This document shows, one piece after another, positions 27,601 through 35,894 of a DNA stretch of 64,000 nucleotides. The DNA is from Flaviramulus basaltis (GTDB lineage Bacteria; Bacteroidota; Bacteroidia; Flavobacteriales; Flavobacteriaceae), in contig NZ_FPKV01000003.1 of the NCBI RefSeq assembly GCF_900114265.1, positions 607,247-671,246 on the forward strand, written 5' to 3'. The notes below the pieces were generated by a model. The model saw only the letters and a program-made list of their open reading frames with translations. It ran no database searches and had not been told where the DNA came from. The translations under genes and the position numbers were made by a program. The first letter of the stretch is position 1; every line of letters starts with the position of its first letter.

Positions 27601-30095
27601 TTGTTACTAATGAGAAACTAACTGATAATGTATTACTTGGTAAACAATTATTTTATAATTCTTATGATACAAGATTATCTACAGACGGCTATATGAGTTG
27701 TGCTTCTTGTCATTTAGATGGCACTAATGATGGACGTATTTGGGATTTTACTAATTTGGATGAAGGTTTTAGAAACACAATAGATTTAAAAGGAAAAGGA
27801 AAAAAAGGACATGGTAGATCGCATTGGTCTTCAAATTTTGATGAAATTCATGATTTTGAAAATCAAATACGAATTTTTAGTCTTGGAAGTGGGCTTATGT
27901 CTAATAGTGATTATACCTATACCCAAAATACATTAGGTCATCCAAAGAAAGGTATAAGCAAAGATTTAGATGCGTTAGCGGCTTATGTAGAAAGTTTGGA
28001 TTATATTGATAATAGCCCATATACCAACAATGGCGAATTAACACCTCAAGCTGAACAAGGAAAAATAGTTTTTAACAATTTGTTATGTATGAGTTGTCAT
28101 GGTGGAGCTGATTTTACCGATTCTCCTACCAACAATCTTCATGATATTGGAACGATAAAAGCGACGTCTGGTAAACGTTTAGGAGGTGATTTATTAGGGA
28201 TAGATACGCCAACATTACGCGGGTTATGGTTAACAGCTCCATATCTTCATGATGGATCTGCATCAACCATAAGGGATGCTATTGAAGCACATACCAATGT
28301 TGATTTACCTACTATTTCAGTAAATGATATGGATAATTTAGTAACATACCTTCTTCAAATTTCTGATAATGAATGTTTGTATAATGAAGGTGATGCGTGT
28401 AACGATAGAGATCCTAATACCATAAATGATGTTTATAATGATAATTGTGAATGTATAGGAGAGATAGTTAATGATTGTAATGCAACTGGACAGATGTTAT
28501 TTCAAAGATGGGATAATATATCAGGTACATTAACTTCAAATTTAACAAGAAGCGTTGATTATCCATACAATCCAACGACAGAAAAGACCATTACAGGGGT
28601 TATTGATCAAGCTGATAGTCCAGATATGGGTAGTAATTATGGGACTAAAATTTCAGGAATATTATGTGCTCCACAAACAGGGTATTACACCTTTTGGATA
28701 TCTGGAGACGATTCTACAGAACTATATTTAAGTACTGATAAATATCCATCAAATGCAGTACTTATAGCTAATACAGGTGGAACTTATACAGGTTATCAGC
28801 AATGGGATTTAAGATCAAGTCAAGAATCTACTCCTGTTTATTTAGAAGCTACTCATGAATATAGTTTTATCCTTTTACACAAAGAAGGAGATGGAGGTGA
28901 TCATTTTAGTGCTGGATGGAAATTACCAAATGGTACTTTGCAAAGACCAATGCCTATAAATAATTTTAGTAAGCCTCCAAGTGAACCTGAACCAACTTAT
29001 AATTGTGATGCAACCGGAGAGATGTTACACCAAAGATGGGATGGTATAACAGGTACGGTAACTTCAGATTTAACAAGTGATGGCAATTACCCAGATAATC
29101 CTACAACAACAAACATTATGACAGGCACGCTTGACCAAGAAGGAGGTGTTGACGATAATTACGGTTCTAAAGTTTCAGGAATATTATGTGCTCCAGAAAC
29201 TGGGAATTACATCTTTTGGGTATCTGGAGACGATTCAACAGAATTATATTTAAGTACTGATGAAAATCCTTCAAATGGAGTACTTATAGCTGAAACGGCT
29301 GAGCCTGGTGGAGATCTTTGGACAAATTATCAGCAGTGGGATAAAAACTCTAATCAACAATCTGCTCCAATATTTTTAGAAGCTAGCCATCAATATAGTT
29401 TTATTCTTTTACATAAAGAAGGAGATGGAGGTGATCATTTTAGTGCTGGATGGACATTACCAAGTGGGACAGTGGAAAGACCAATGGCTTTAACTAATTT
29501 TAGTGTGTATCCAACCGAACCTGAACCGGAACCTATGGATACTTGTGATATTTTTCCAATGGTGAGCATAAATGGAGCATCAGCTGTTGAAACAAACTTT
29601 GCAGAACTTGCAAAAGATGGTTCTGTTTCTCTTGAACCAAAAACAACTAATAATAGTACAAATGATTGGTCATGGTATGGACCTAATGGTTTTTCGGCTT
29701 TTACTCAAACTATTGCGTTAAATAACATACAAGCTAATCAAGAAGGAACTTATGAGGTTTATCATACTAATGCGGATAATTGTGTTTCTACCGAATATTA
29801 TTATGTTAAGGTAAATGCTAGTCTTGGAATAGATGATGTGTATGATGTTAATGTTATTAAATTTTATCCAAATCCAACTTCAGGATTACTAATTATAGAA
29901 AGTAGTGATGATTTATCTGATGCGAAGATTACAGTAACAGATATTAATGGAAGACAGATTAGTAGAACTTCTAATTTTAAAACAGAATCTTCTGGAAGAA
30001 TTATAATAAACTCTTCAAATTGGTCAAGTGGGTTATATTTTGTTAGCATAGAAAATAATAATAAAAAAGTAATTAAGAAAATAGTTAGAAAATAA
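24645..30095 (+). CDS. Secreted di-haem cytochrome-peroxidase-like protein with propellers, PA14-like domains and T9SS type A sorting domain
   Basis: A 1816-residue protein with an N-terminal hydrophobic export segment (residues 11-30). Order: a choice-of-anchor-type propeller (about 75-430, repeated YDISDxxNP / VDITDPTNP motifs), a bacterial Ig-like domain (about 440-545), a PKD domain (SWDFGDGS), and a YVTN-type propeller (about 645-975; VGENPKSLALASNNELWVVN). Then comes a MauG/cytochrome c peroxidase-like region with haem motifs CASCH (1019-1023) and CMSCH (1148-1152), plus TPTLRGLWLTAPYLHDGS, typical of that family. Two PA14-like domains follow (GYYTFWISGDDSTELYLS and its near copy), then an Ig-like module and a sorting domain (FYPNPTSGLLII ... 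KKIVRK). Haem redox activity outside the cell is plausible; the substrate is unknown. The PA14-like domains may bind sugars. Confidence 0.85.
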   Translation: MTTIFKTNKKIAFFCLSSITFLLIVNHILFIESDQYIAITSSSNYSSNNLNSALNSQNNKPINALIGPGLTKKSYTELEVGQILSQNDTGGKAVSAVLMHNGYLFVPLGADHGGGRGDGAFSFYDISDQENPVVVFDSRDYPDVYHNSNSFNYVGNWGEVHSLPVIGNRMVITETDNGEAGFSIFDTSNFYDDDPNTLPQIIGRFRYPGVTSPTNYDGYSFSLASKGGKYVYAPTGAYGLYIVDITDPTNPTFVNNLRTAELSGVFPRAAVVLGDILVLYDVNAGSDLLVMDITDPANPVQLAHENDFDLGYQGFLYGSEFFSTADGSIRAYDISDPSNITTKIYNSNTGSEFLNPEYGFGKDNNVFIGHYPGLTKWDLANPNRPIARCEPSNPYADDYAFLTPLGNTAVITSDHGHTNKLNFGVHQAEPDNLAPAVKYILPKDGSASLSVNTCVGISFTDFIDPLSINDTTLEILNTSTNEIVSGTYSQMFGFVNFVPNLPLDVDTTYEVVLKDEGIKDWSGNAIGGGDSVITTFSTGPSIVTVKTPKINKVTDIYPGDTALFSIDLQGEDISEFTFSWDFGDGSLQTAYDSSLTKSHQYDTGGNFVVTLYVKYTQNDKLVQLTTIQAVTNDLTDEAPSRSAKILYDDVNNLVWNVNPDNNSVSAISATNYQLIYEIAVGENPKSLALASNNELWVVNKNSATISIIDTSTGTIDETLSLDYASSPVSILIDNTNNTAYIALQSTQKLIKYDINSKSLISSLDIGPWPKSLALDASRNQLWIARFISPEDAGKLTLVNTDTFTINKVISLQPSTGITDSATNGRGLPNYLGALAISPDGTQMFVPSKKDNIYRGIQRDGLPLTFEASVRSMGAQIDLDTGEENFADRVDFNNSDFATAAAYSPNGSQLFVTTNGTSSIWIVDAFDLTRRSEISSGGDAPDDLVISPDGKKIFVHNFMSRSVVAFDSNLACNTTCSIVKELSKTTVVTNEKLTDNVLLGKQLFYNSYDTRLSTDGYMSCASCHLDGTNDGRIWDFTNLDEGFRNTIDLKGKGKKGHGRSHWSSNFDEIHDFENQIRIFSLGSGLMSNSDYTYTQNTLGHPKKGISKDLDALAAYVESLDYIDNSPYTNNGELTPQAEQGKIVFNNLLCMSCHGGADFTDSPTNNLHDIGTIKATSGKRLGGDLLGIDTPTLRGLWLTAPYLHDGSASTIRDAIEAHTNVDLPTISVNDMDNLVTYLLQISDNECLYNEGDACNDRDPNTINDVYNDNCECIGEIVNDCNATGQMLFQRWDNISGTLTSNLTRSVDYPYNPTTEKTITGVIDQADSPDMGSNYGTKISGILCAPQTGYYTFWISGDDSTELYLSTDKYPSNAVLIANTGGTYTGYQQWDLRSSQESTPVYLEATHEYSFILLHKEGDGGDHFSAGWKLPNGTLQRPMPINNFSKPPSEPEPTYNCDATGEMLHQRWDGITGTVTSDLTSDGNYPDNPTTTNIMTGTLDQEGGVDDNYGSKVSGILCAPETGNYIFWVSGDDSTELYLSTDENPSNGVLIAETAEPGGDLWTNYQQWDKNSNQQSAPIFLEASHQYSFILLHKEGDGGDHFSAGWTLPSGTVERPMALTNFSVYPTEPEPEPMDTCDIFPMVSINGASAVETNFAELAKDGSVSLEPKTTNNSTNDWSWYGPNGFSAFTQTIALNNIQANQEGTYEVYHTNADNCVSTEYYYVKVNASLGIDDVYDVNVIKFYPNPTSGLLIIESSDDLSDAKITVTDINGRQISRTSNFKTESSGRIIINSSNWSSGLYFVSIENNNKKVIKKIVRK

Positions 30096-30126
30096 GCTCA
30101 AAAACCATTATTAACTAAGATCCCTT

Positions 30127-30152
30127 AGAAGAATAAAATGACTTCTTTTTTG
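30127..30152 (+). terminator. Weak terminator candidate after the cytochrome gene
   Basis: AGAAG (30127-30131) pairs with CTTCT (30142-30146), followed by a run of six T. The stem is only 5 bp, so this is a tentative call. Confidence 0.3.
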
Positions 30153-30220
30153 AATTTAATATTTAATATGAATATTTTTCTATATTAAATTATTATGCAC
30201 AATAGGTATAAAAATTATTT

Positions 30221-31549
30221 ATGGTAAAACACTTCAATCTATATTTCAAGAATAAAATATTTAATTGTATTTGCATTATGTTTTTTGTTTTAGGCTGTAG
30301 TACAGTAAAAATAGAGAAAACAGATATTGGTTATGGTTGGGCAAATAATTCTGTAAATACAGTTAAATTTCGTAAGAATGCTTTAACAACCCATAATGAA
30401 TATCAATTTATAGCCTATTATGATGAAAATAGCTATCTTATTTTAGGTAAGCGAAAAATCAACACAAAAAAATGGGAAATATTTAAGACTTCTTATAAAG
30501 GAAACACAAAGGATGCCCATAATGATATTAGTATAGCCATTGATGGTGATGGGTTTTTGCACGTGTGTTGGGATCAACATGACAGTAAACTTAGGTATGT
30601 AAAAGGTAAATCTCCATTGAGTATAAAAATTGGAGAAGAAGAACCTATGACAGGAAAAGAAGAATTAAAAGTCACGTATCCAGAGTTTTATAATTTAGCA
30701 AACGGTGGGTTGCTCTTTTTTTATAGATCAGGCGCTTCAGGAAGAGGGAATATGGTTATTAATTCTTATGATATAAAAAGTAAAAAATGGATTCAAATAC
30801 AAGAGAATTTGTTAGATGGTGAAGATAAAAGAAGCGCCTATTGGCAAGCTTGTATAGATGCTAAAGGAATTATTCATCTTTCATGGGTATGGAGAGAAAG
30901 TTGGGATGTTTCTACCAATCACGATTTATGTTATGCTCGCTCAAAAGACGGCGGTATAACTTGGGAAAAGTCTACAAATGAAAAACACATATTACCCATT
31001 ACAGCTTCTACTGCAGAATATGCTTGGAGAATTCCTCAAAATAGCAGTTTAATTAATCAAACAGCAATGACCGTAGATAAACATGGTAACCCATTTATAG
31101 TATCTTATTGGAGTGAAAATAAAACGCCTCAATATCAAATTGTTTATCTTGATGATGGAAAATGGATGAAATCAAATACGGGTTTTAGAAAAACTTCTTT
31201 TTACTTAGGAGGTGGTGGAACCAAGCAAATTCCTATTTCAAGACCAGACATATTTATTGACGATAATGGAACACATTCATCATTATATATTATTTTTAGA
31301 GATGAGGAAAGAGGTAACAAAATTTCTTTAGCCTATAGTAATTTGAATGAAAAATCTAACTGGAAAATTACAGACTTAACAAAATTATCAGTTGGTCAAT
31401 GGGAACCTAATTATGATATAAATCTTTGGAATAAAAATCATAAATTGTGTGTTTTTTTACAAAAAGTGACTCAGGTTGATGGCGAAGGGTTAGAAGATGT
31501 TAAACCAACAATGATACAAGTTTTAGAATTAAATAAATTACCTAAATAA
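30221..31549 (+). CDS. BNR-4 propeller lipoprotein, candidate GH145/PL24/PL25-type enzyme
   Basis: A 442-residue protein with a lipoprotein signal (FFVLGC, Cys26). It then has the BNR-4 pattern: an early His (H58), DAHNDISIAIDGDGFLHVCW with H100/N101, and WDQHDSKLRY (117-126), followed by propeller blades with YPEFY, GNMVINSYD, HLSWVWRES and RPDIFIDDNG. BNR-4 proteins include ulvan lyases (PL24, PL25) and GH145 rhamnosidases that remove L-rhamnose from glucuronic acid. I cannot separate these by eye. The GH88 gene 8 bp downstream acts on unsaturated glucuronides, which a lyase would make, while a rhamnosidase fits the galactan enzymes nearby. It opens a two-gene unit that converges on the PUL. 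Confidence 0.75.
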   Translation: MVKHFNLYFKNKIFNCICIMFFVLGCSTVKIEKTDIGYGWANNSVNTVKFRKNALTTHNEYQFIAYYDENSYLILGKRKINTKKWEIFKTSYKGNTKDAHNDISIAIDGDGFLHVCWDQHDSKLRYVKGKSPLSIKIGEEEPMTGKEELKVTYPEFYNLANGGLLFFYRSGASGRGNMVINSYDIKSKKWIQIQENLLDGEDKRSAYWQACIDAKGIIHLSWVWRESWDVSTNHDLCYARSKDGGITWEKSTNEKHILPITASTAEYAWRIPQNSSLINQTAMTVDKHGNPFIVSYWSENKTPQYQIVYLDDGKWMKSNTGFRKTSFYLGGGGTKQIPISRPDIFIDDNGTHSSLYIIFRDEERGNKISLAYSNLNEKSNWKITDLTKLSVGQWEPNYDINLWNKNHKLCVFLQKVTQVDGEGLEDVKPTMIQVLELNKLPK

Positions 31550-31557
31550 TTTCAATA

Positions 31558-32748
31558 ATGAAATCAATAATGAAACTCATTTATATAATAAGTATTTCAG
31601 TTCTAATTAGTTCTTGTGCTGTAAAAAATAATTTAAATAAACCAATTGATAATACTTTTAATCGAGGAGTTAGTCAATACAGCTATTTAACTAAAAGGTT
31701 GAATGAAAATGAATATCCAAAAACTTATCATAAGGATAAAGATATATTAGAAACTAGTAATTCAGAATGGTGGTGTAGTGGGTTTTATCCTGGTACGCTT
31801 ATTTATTTAGATGAGGGCGTTAATACTCATGTATTTAATAAAAAAATTAATCGTGTTCTAAACGATTTAAAGAGAGAACAATACAATACAACCACACATG
31901 ATCTTGGTTTTATGATGTATTGTAGTTTTGGTAATGCTTACCGTTTAGATCCAAAACCAGAATATGCCGAAATACTGATGAATAGTGCAAAGTCTTTAAT
32001 ATCTCGTTTTGATGAAAAAATAGGTTGTATTAAATCTTGGGACGCTTCGGATGATAGTTTTCTTGTAATCATTGATAATATGATGAATTTAGAACTTCTT
32101 TTTTGGGCTAGTGAATATAGTGGAGATAAAAAATATTATGATATTGCAGTAAAACATGCTAATACAACAATAGAAAATCATTTTCGTGCAGATTATAGTT
32201 CGTATCACGTTATAAATTATAACAGTAATACTGGAGAAGTAAAAGAAAAAAAAACAGCTCAAGGATTTGCTGATGAGTCCGCGTGGGCAAGAGGTCAATC
32301 TTGGGGTTTATATGGATATACGGTAATGTATAGAGCTACAAAGGATAAAAAATATTTAAATCAAGCAGTCGCTATAGCAGAATTTATTTTAAATCATCCT
32401 AATTTACCAAAAAACAAAGTGCCCTATTGGGATTATAATGCTCCAAATATGCCTAACGCTTTAAGAGATTCTTCTGCAGGTGCCATATTGGCTTCGGCAC
32501 TATTAGAGTTGAACAGTTTTGTAGATAAAAAAACTTCAAAAAAATATTTTTCAGCAGCAAAAACTATTATAAAAACATTAACTTCTAAAGAATATATAGC
32601 TGAAGAAGGAACTAATGGTGGCTTTTTATTAAAACATGGAGTAGGGCATATGCCCCAAAATTCTGAAATAGATGTGCCTTTAACGTATGGTGATTATTAT
32701 TTAATTGAAGCTATGTTGAGGTACAGAAAACAAGTTCAAAAAATGTAA
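31558..32748 (+). CDS. GH88 unsaturated glucuronyl hydrolase (lipoprotein)
   Basis: Removes 4,5-unsaturated glucuronic acid from the non-reducing end of oligosaccharides made by a polysaccharide lyase. The 396-residue protein has a lipobox (LISSC, Cys20). It then has the alpha/alpha-barrel signature of GH88: SEWWCSGFYPGTLIYL (69-84), THDLGFMMYCSFGNAYRL with D115, and DNMMNLELLFWAS with D173. D115 and D173 correspond to the two essential aspartates of the family. Further on are ADESAWARGQSWGLYGY and a C-terminal HMPQNSEIDVPLTYGDYYL. Length matches the family. It is likely translated with the BNR-4 protein upstream (8-bp gap). Lipidation suggests a periplasmic or outer-membrane location. Confidence 0.9.
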   Translation: MKSIMKLIYIISISVLISSCAVKNNLNKPIDNTFNRGVSQYSYLTKRLNENEYPKTYHKDKDILETSNSEWWCSGFYPGTLIYLDEGVNTHVFNKKINRVLNDLKREQYNTTTHDLGFMMYCSFGNAYRLDPKPEYAEILMNSAKSLISRFDEKIGCIKSWDASDDSFLVIIDNMMNLELLFWASEYSGDKKYYDIAVKHANTTIENHFRADYSSYHVINYNSNTGEVKEKKTAQGFADESAWARGQSWGLYGYTVMYRATKDKKYLNQAVAIAEFILNHPNLPKNKVPYWDYNAPNMPNALRDSSAGAILASALLELNSFVDKKTSKKYFSAAKTIIKTLTSKEYIAEEGTNGGFLLKHGVGHMPQNSEIDVPLTYGDYYLIEAMLRYRKQVQKM

Positions 32749-32776
32749 TAAAGCAATAATGATTGGTAATTAAGTA

Positions 32777-34726
32777 TTAAATAATTGGCACTATAGGTTT
32801 AATACTCCCATCTTCATTAAACTCTAAAACATCAATACAAACTTCTCTGTTGTATCCTGCAGCATTTCCCATAGTAATGCCTTTTGGGCGATTAAAACGA
32901 TGGTATACAATATGCCACTCATTAGTATTTGGAGTTTGGATGACACTGTTATGTCCGGTGCCATAAATTTCATTTTCTGTATTTTTCGCTAAAATCAAAT
33001 TGTTTTCAGGAATAATTAATTCACCAATTGGGCTATTAGACATAGCATATCGTACACGGTAATCAGGACTTCTTGTGTCATCTTCTGACCATAAAAAGTA
33101 ATAGATTCCATTTCTAAAAAACACTTCTGCACCTTCTCTAAAAGTTGCATCAGGAGTCATTAATTTGATTGTGTTTTCTTTAATAGAAATCATATCATCA
33201 TTCAGTTCCACACAAGCTAAATAACCATTTCCCCAGTATAAATAATTTTTTCCTGAAATAGGGTCGGCAAAAATATCTGGATCAATTTCTTGCCCGCCAC
33301 CTGTAAACTCTTTTGGTGGGCTTGAAATTAAAGGTTTCCCAGAATCTACAAACGGTCCTGTTGGGCTATTGGAAACAGCAACGCCTATTTTTTGAGCAGC
33401 TGTGAAATAGTAAAAATATTTATAAGTATCACCAATTTTTTTTTCAATCATTGTTGGTGCCCAAGCATTTTTATCTGCCCAAGACACATCCTTTTTTAAA
33501 TCTAAAATAACACCTTCGTCTTTCCAAGAGACTAAATCTGTGGATGAAAATGCTTTAAAATACGTTCCAGACCAATTGGTAAAACCATCGCTGGTTGGGT
33601 ATAAATAATATTTTTTATCCTTTTGTGAATAAATGATTTCAGGATCGGCATAAAAACCATCGAGAACAGGGTTTTTATCATTAGGTAGAGCTGCTACTTT
33701 TTTTGTTGGTAATGAAAAATAATTTTCATTAATTCCTCCCCATTTGTCTAACAATGCCTGTTCTTCTTCTTTAGTAATAGGAATAACAGTACCATGACGT
33801 GGATGAAAATCCATAGAAATAGCGTTATCGACTACTTTAAATTGTTTTAAATCTGTGCTTTCAGCAAATTGATAGGCACCCTTCATATACATATCGTACA
33901 TTAAAATATAGGTTTCAGAGTTAATCAATTTAAAAACACTAGAACCTTCAACTGCTTCAGTAGTTTGATCTGCGTTACCTTTTAATTCAATATAACCTTC
34001 GGTTAAATTGTTTGAAACAGCTTGCATAATACCTTTTTGAGAATTGTCTTCATTCTTAAAAAATAAATGATATTGTCCGTTTTGGTAAATAATATCACCA
34101 TCTATACAAGCGCTATTAGTAGGACTGAAGTATAGTTGTTTTGGAGTGGTTTCAAAACTTGTGAAATCCTCATTTGCAAAAGCGTAATAAATAATATCTG
34201 GATTATTTTCGGTATGCATAGACCAATACACCATATAGCGTTTACTTTCTTTATCATAAATGGTTTGAGGAGCCCAAACTCTATCGATATTTCCAAAAGC
34301 TTCAGGATACATTTCTGGGATATTGATTTTTGAGGCTGTCCAATTAATTAAATCCGTAGATTTCATTAATACCATAGCATAATTATTCCAACCTTGTTCA
34401 GGCACATACAAATCGGTAACAACCATGTAAAACATTTCACCATCTTCGCTTCTTAAAATATGGGGATCTCTTACACCACCAGAATTACTTATATCTTTAG
34501 AATCTACAATAGGTTTATTATTGTTTAAAGCAAAATAATTATAACCATCTTTACTTAAAGCATAACGAATAGCTTCTTCTCCCGGACTATTTCCAATAAA
34601 ATAAGTGAATAAATAGGATTCATATTCTTTATTATTTAAGATTTTACTTTTATTTAATTTACAAGAGCTAAAACAAGCTATTATTATAACGAAAAAGAGA
34701 CATGATTTTATTAATTGGCTTTTCAT
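32777..34726 (-). CDS. Tandem-domain GH43 lipoprotein
   Basis: A 649-residue lipoprotein (FSSC, Cys22) with two five-bladed GH43-like propellers. The first (about 45-330) opens with VRDPHIL (D87 as probable base) and has VWAPQTIYD. The second (about 350-649) opens with DGFYADPEII (D361), followed by AWAPTMIEK, EIDPDIFAD, FREGAEVFFRNGIYYFLWSE and GTGHNSVI. The second keeps the usual GH43 Asp/Asp/Glu layout, so it is probably the active module; whether the first is catalytic or only binds sugar is unclear. GH43 activities include alpha-L-arabinofuranosidase, beta-xylosidase and galactan-cleaving enzymes. It is the last gene of the minus-strand train, 9 bp after the next GH43, and ends 28 bp from the convergent GH88 gene. 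Confidence 0.85.
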   Translation of the reverse strand: MKSQLIKSCLFFVIIIACFSSCKLNKSKILNNKEYESYLFTYFIGNSPGEEAIRYALSKDGYNYFALNNNKPIVDSKDISNSGGVRDPHILRSEDGEMFYMVVTDLYVPEQGWNNYAMVLMKSTDLINWTASKINIPEMYPEAFGNIDRVWAPQTIYDKESKRYMVYWSMHTENNPDIIYYAFANEDFTSFETTPKQLYFSPTNSACIDGDIIYQNGQYHLFFKNEDNSQKGIMQAVSNNLTEGYIELKGNADQTTEAVEGSSVFKLINSETYILMYDMYMKGAYQFAESTDLKQFKVVDNAISMDFHPRHGTVIPITKEEEQALLDKWGGINENYFSLPTKKVAALPNDKNPVLDGFYADPEIIYSQKDKKYYLYPTSDGFTNWSGTYFKAFSSTDLVSWKDEGVILDLKKDVSWADKNAWAPTMIEKKIGDTYKYFYYFTAAQKIGVAVSNSPTGPFVDSGKPLISSPPKEFTGGGQEIDPDIFADPISGKNYLYWGNGYLACVELNDDMISIKENTIKLMTPDATFREGAEVFFRNGIYYFLWSEDDTRSPDYRVRYAMSNSPIGELIIPENNLILAKNTENEIYGTGHNSVIQTPNTNEWHIVYHRFNRPKGITMGNAAGYNREVCIDVLEFNEDGSIKPIVPII

Positions 34727-34735
34727 CTTTAAGGT

Positions 34736-35884
34736 TTATTTATTAAAAAAATTTAAATCCCATTTTTCATACCATTTTATAACAGGTTTACCTTGATTAA
34801 TTTCAATGGGCAACCACACATATGTCCCATCAATTGGGTTTGTTGGAGTCCAGCGATCTGCCATAAAAATAAAGGCGTGTTCTTTTCCTTCAACAGGTAA
34901 AATATAGGTGCTTTGAGAATTAAATGTTAATTCTGCATCTTTTCCTATACTTGGATTTCCTAGAGATTCCCACGGTCCCCAGATAGATTTGGCTTTGAAA
35001 GATCTAGCTTCATTAGGATCCCAACCAGTACACCCAGAGGTAATCATATAATAAGTATCCTCATCTTTAAATATGGCTGGCGCTTCATTGTGTCCCGCTG
35101 GAGCCAATGTGATCCATTTATCAGTGAAATCTAAATAATCATCTGTAAGTTCAGAGATATGAAGAGTTAAATTATCTTCTGAAGAATGGATATGGTATGC
35201 TTTTTCGTCATCATCAACAAAAACAGTCATATCTCTAGACATTTGACCAGATTCAAAATCTCTTCTCACGAATCCACCTTCTTTAATATATGTATACCAT
35301 TCTGGAGTCCACCATTTCAATGGAGAATTATCTGGTTCAATTTTCCATGCTTCTTTAAAATTCATTGGCCAGGTTCCAGCATTTGGACGAAATGATTTTA
35401 TATATTTAAATGGACCTGTTGGGGAATCACTTATTGCGACTCCAGTTCGAGCAGCATTATAACCTTGTCCTTTTAATTCTAAATGGAACCACATCACATA
35501 TTTGCCAGTTTTTTTATTAAAAACAACTTTAGGACGTTCAATAACTGCACCTTTGGTGATTTCAGAATCTAGGTTTTCAACAACCTGTAAAGCGATGCCT
35601 TCATTTTTCCAATGATATAAATCTGTTGACGAATAGCATCTTACACCAAAAAGAGTTGTATTACCACCTCTTCCTTCAGTTTTATGTTCTCCAAACCAGT
35701 AATAAACACCTTCATGAAACATGATGCCACCGCCATGTGCATTGATGTGTTCACTATTGGTGTCTAACCATTTTTTACCAGATTTAAAAGACGAGTTATC
35801 TGTTTGTTTTTCTGTTGTTGTTTTACATTTTATAAATATAAAACAGCAACATATTATAAGACCAAATGTTAAGTTGTTTTTCAT
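34736..35884 (-). CDS. GH43 protein resembling exo-beta-1,3-galactanase (subfamily 24 type), lipoprotein
   Basis: A 382-residue lipoprotein (IFIKC, Cys20). The sequence tracks fungal and bacterial exo-beta-1,3-galactanases: INAHGGGIMFHEGVYYWFGE (47-66), AVIERPKVVFNKKTGKYVMW (113-132), NEAPAIFKDEDTYYMITSG (266-284), then SQSTYILP, ADRWTP and YVWLPIEI. In characterised members the usual GH43 catalytic Asp is missing, and a Glu of ERPK, a Glu of EAP and a Gln take over; here these would be E116, E267 and Q324. Expected action is removal of galactose from the beta-1,3-galactan backbone, bypassing side chains. An insert at about 170-218, rich in Trp, is extra relative to the fungal enzyme as I recall it. 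It is linked by gaps of 10 and 9 bp to GH27 and the second GH43. Confidence 0.82.
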   Translation of the reverse strand: MKNNLTFGLIICCCFIFIKCKTTTEKQTDNSSFKSGKKWLDTNSEHINAHGGGIMFHEGVYYWFGEHKTEGRGGNTTLFGVRCYSSTDLYHWKNEGIALQVVENLDSEITKGAVIERPKVVFNKKTGKYVMWFHLELKGQGYNAARTGVAISDSPTGPFKYIKSFRPNAGTWPMNFKEAWKIEPDNSPLKWWTPEWYTYIKEGGFVRRDFESGQMSRDMTVFVDDDEKAYHIHSSEDNLTLHISELTDDYLDFTDKWITLAPAGHNEAPAIFKDEDTYYMITSGCTGWDPNEARSFKAKSIWGPWESLGNPSIGKDAELTFNSQSTYILPVEGKEHAFIFMADRWTPTNPIDGTYVWLPIEINQGKPVIKWYEKWDLNFFNK

Positions 35885-35894
35885 TTTATAAATT

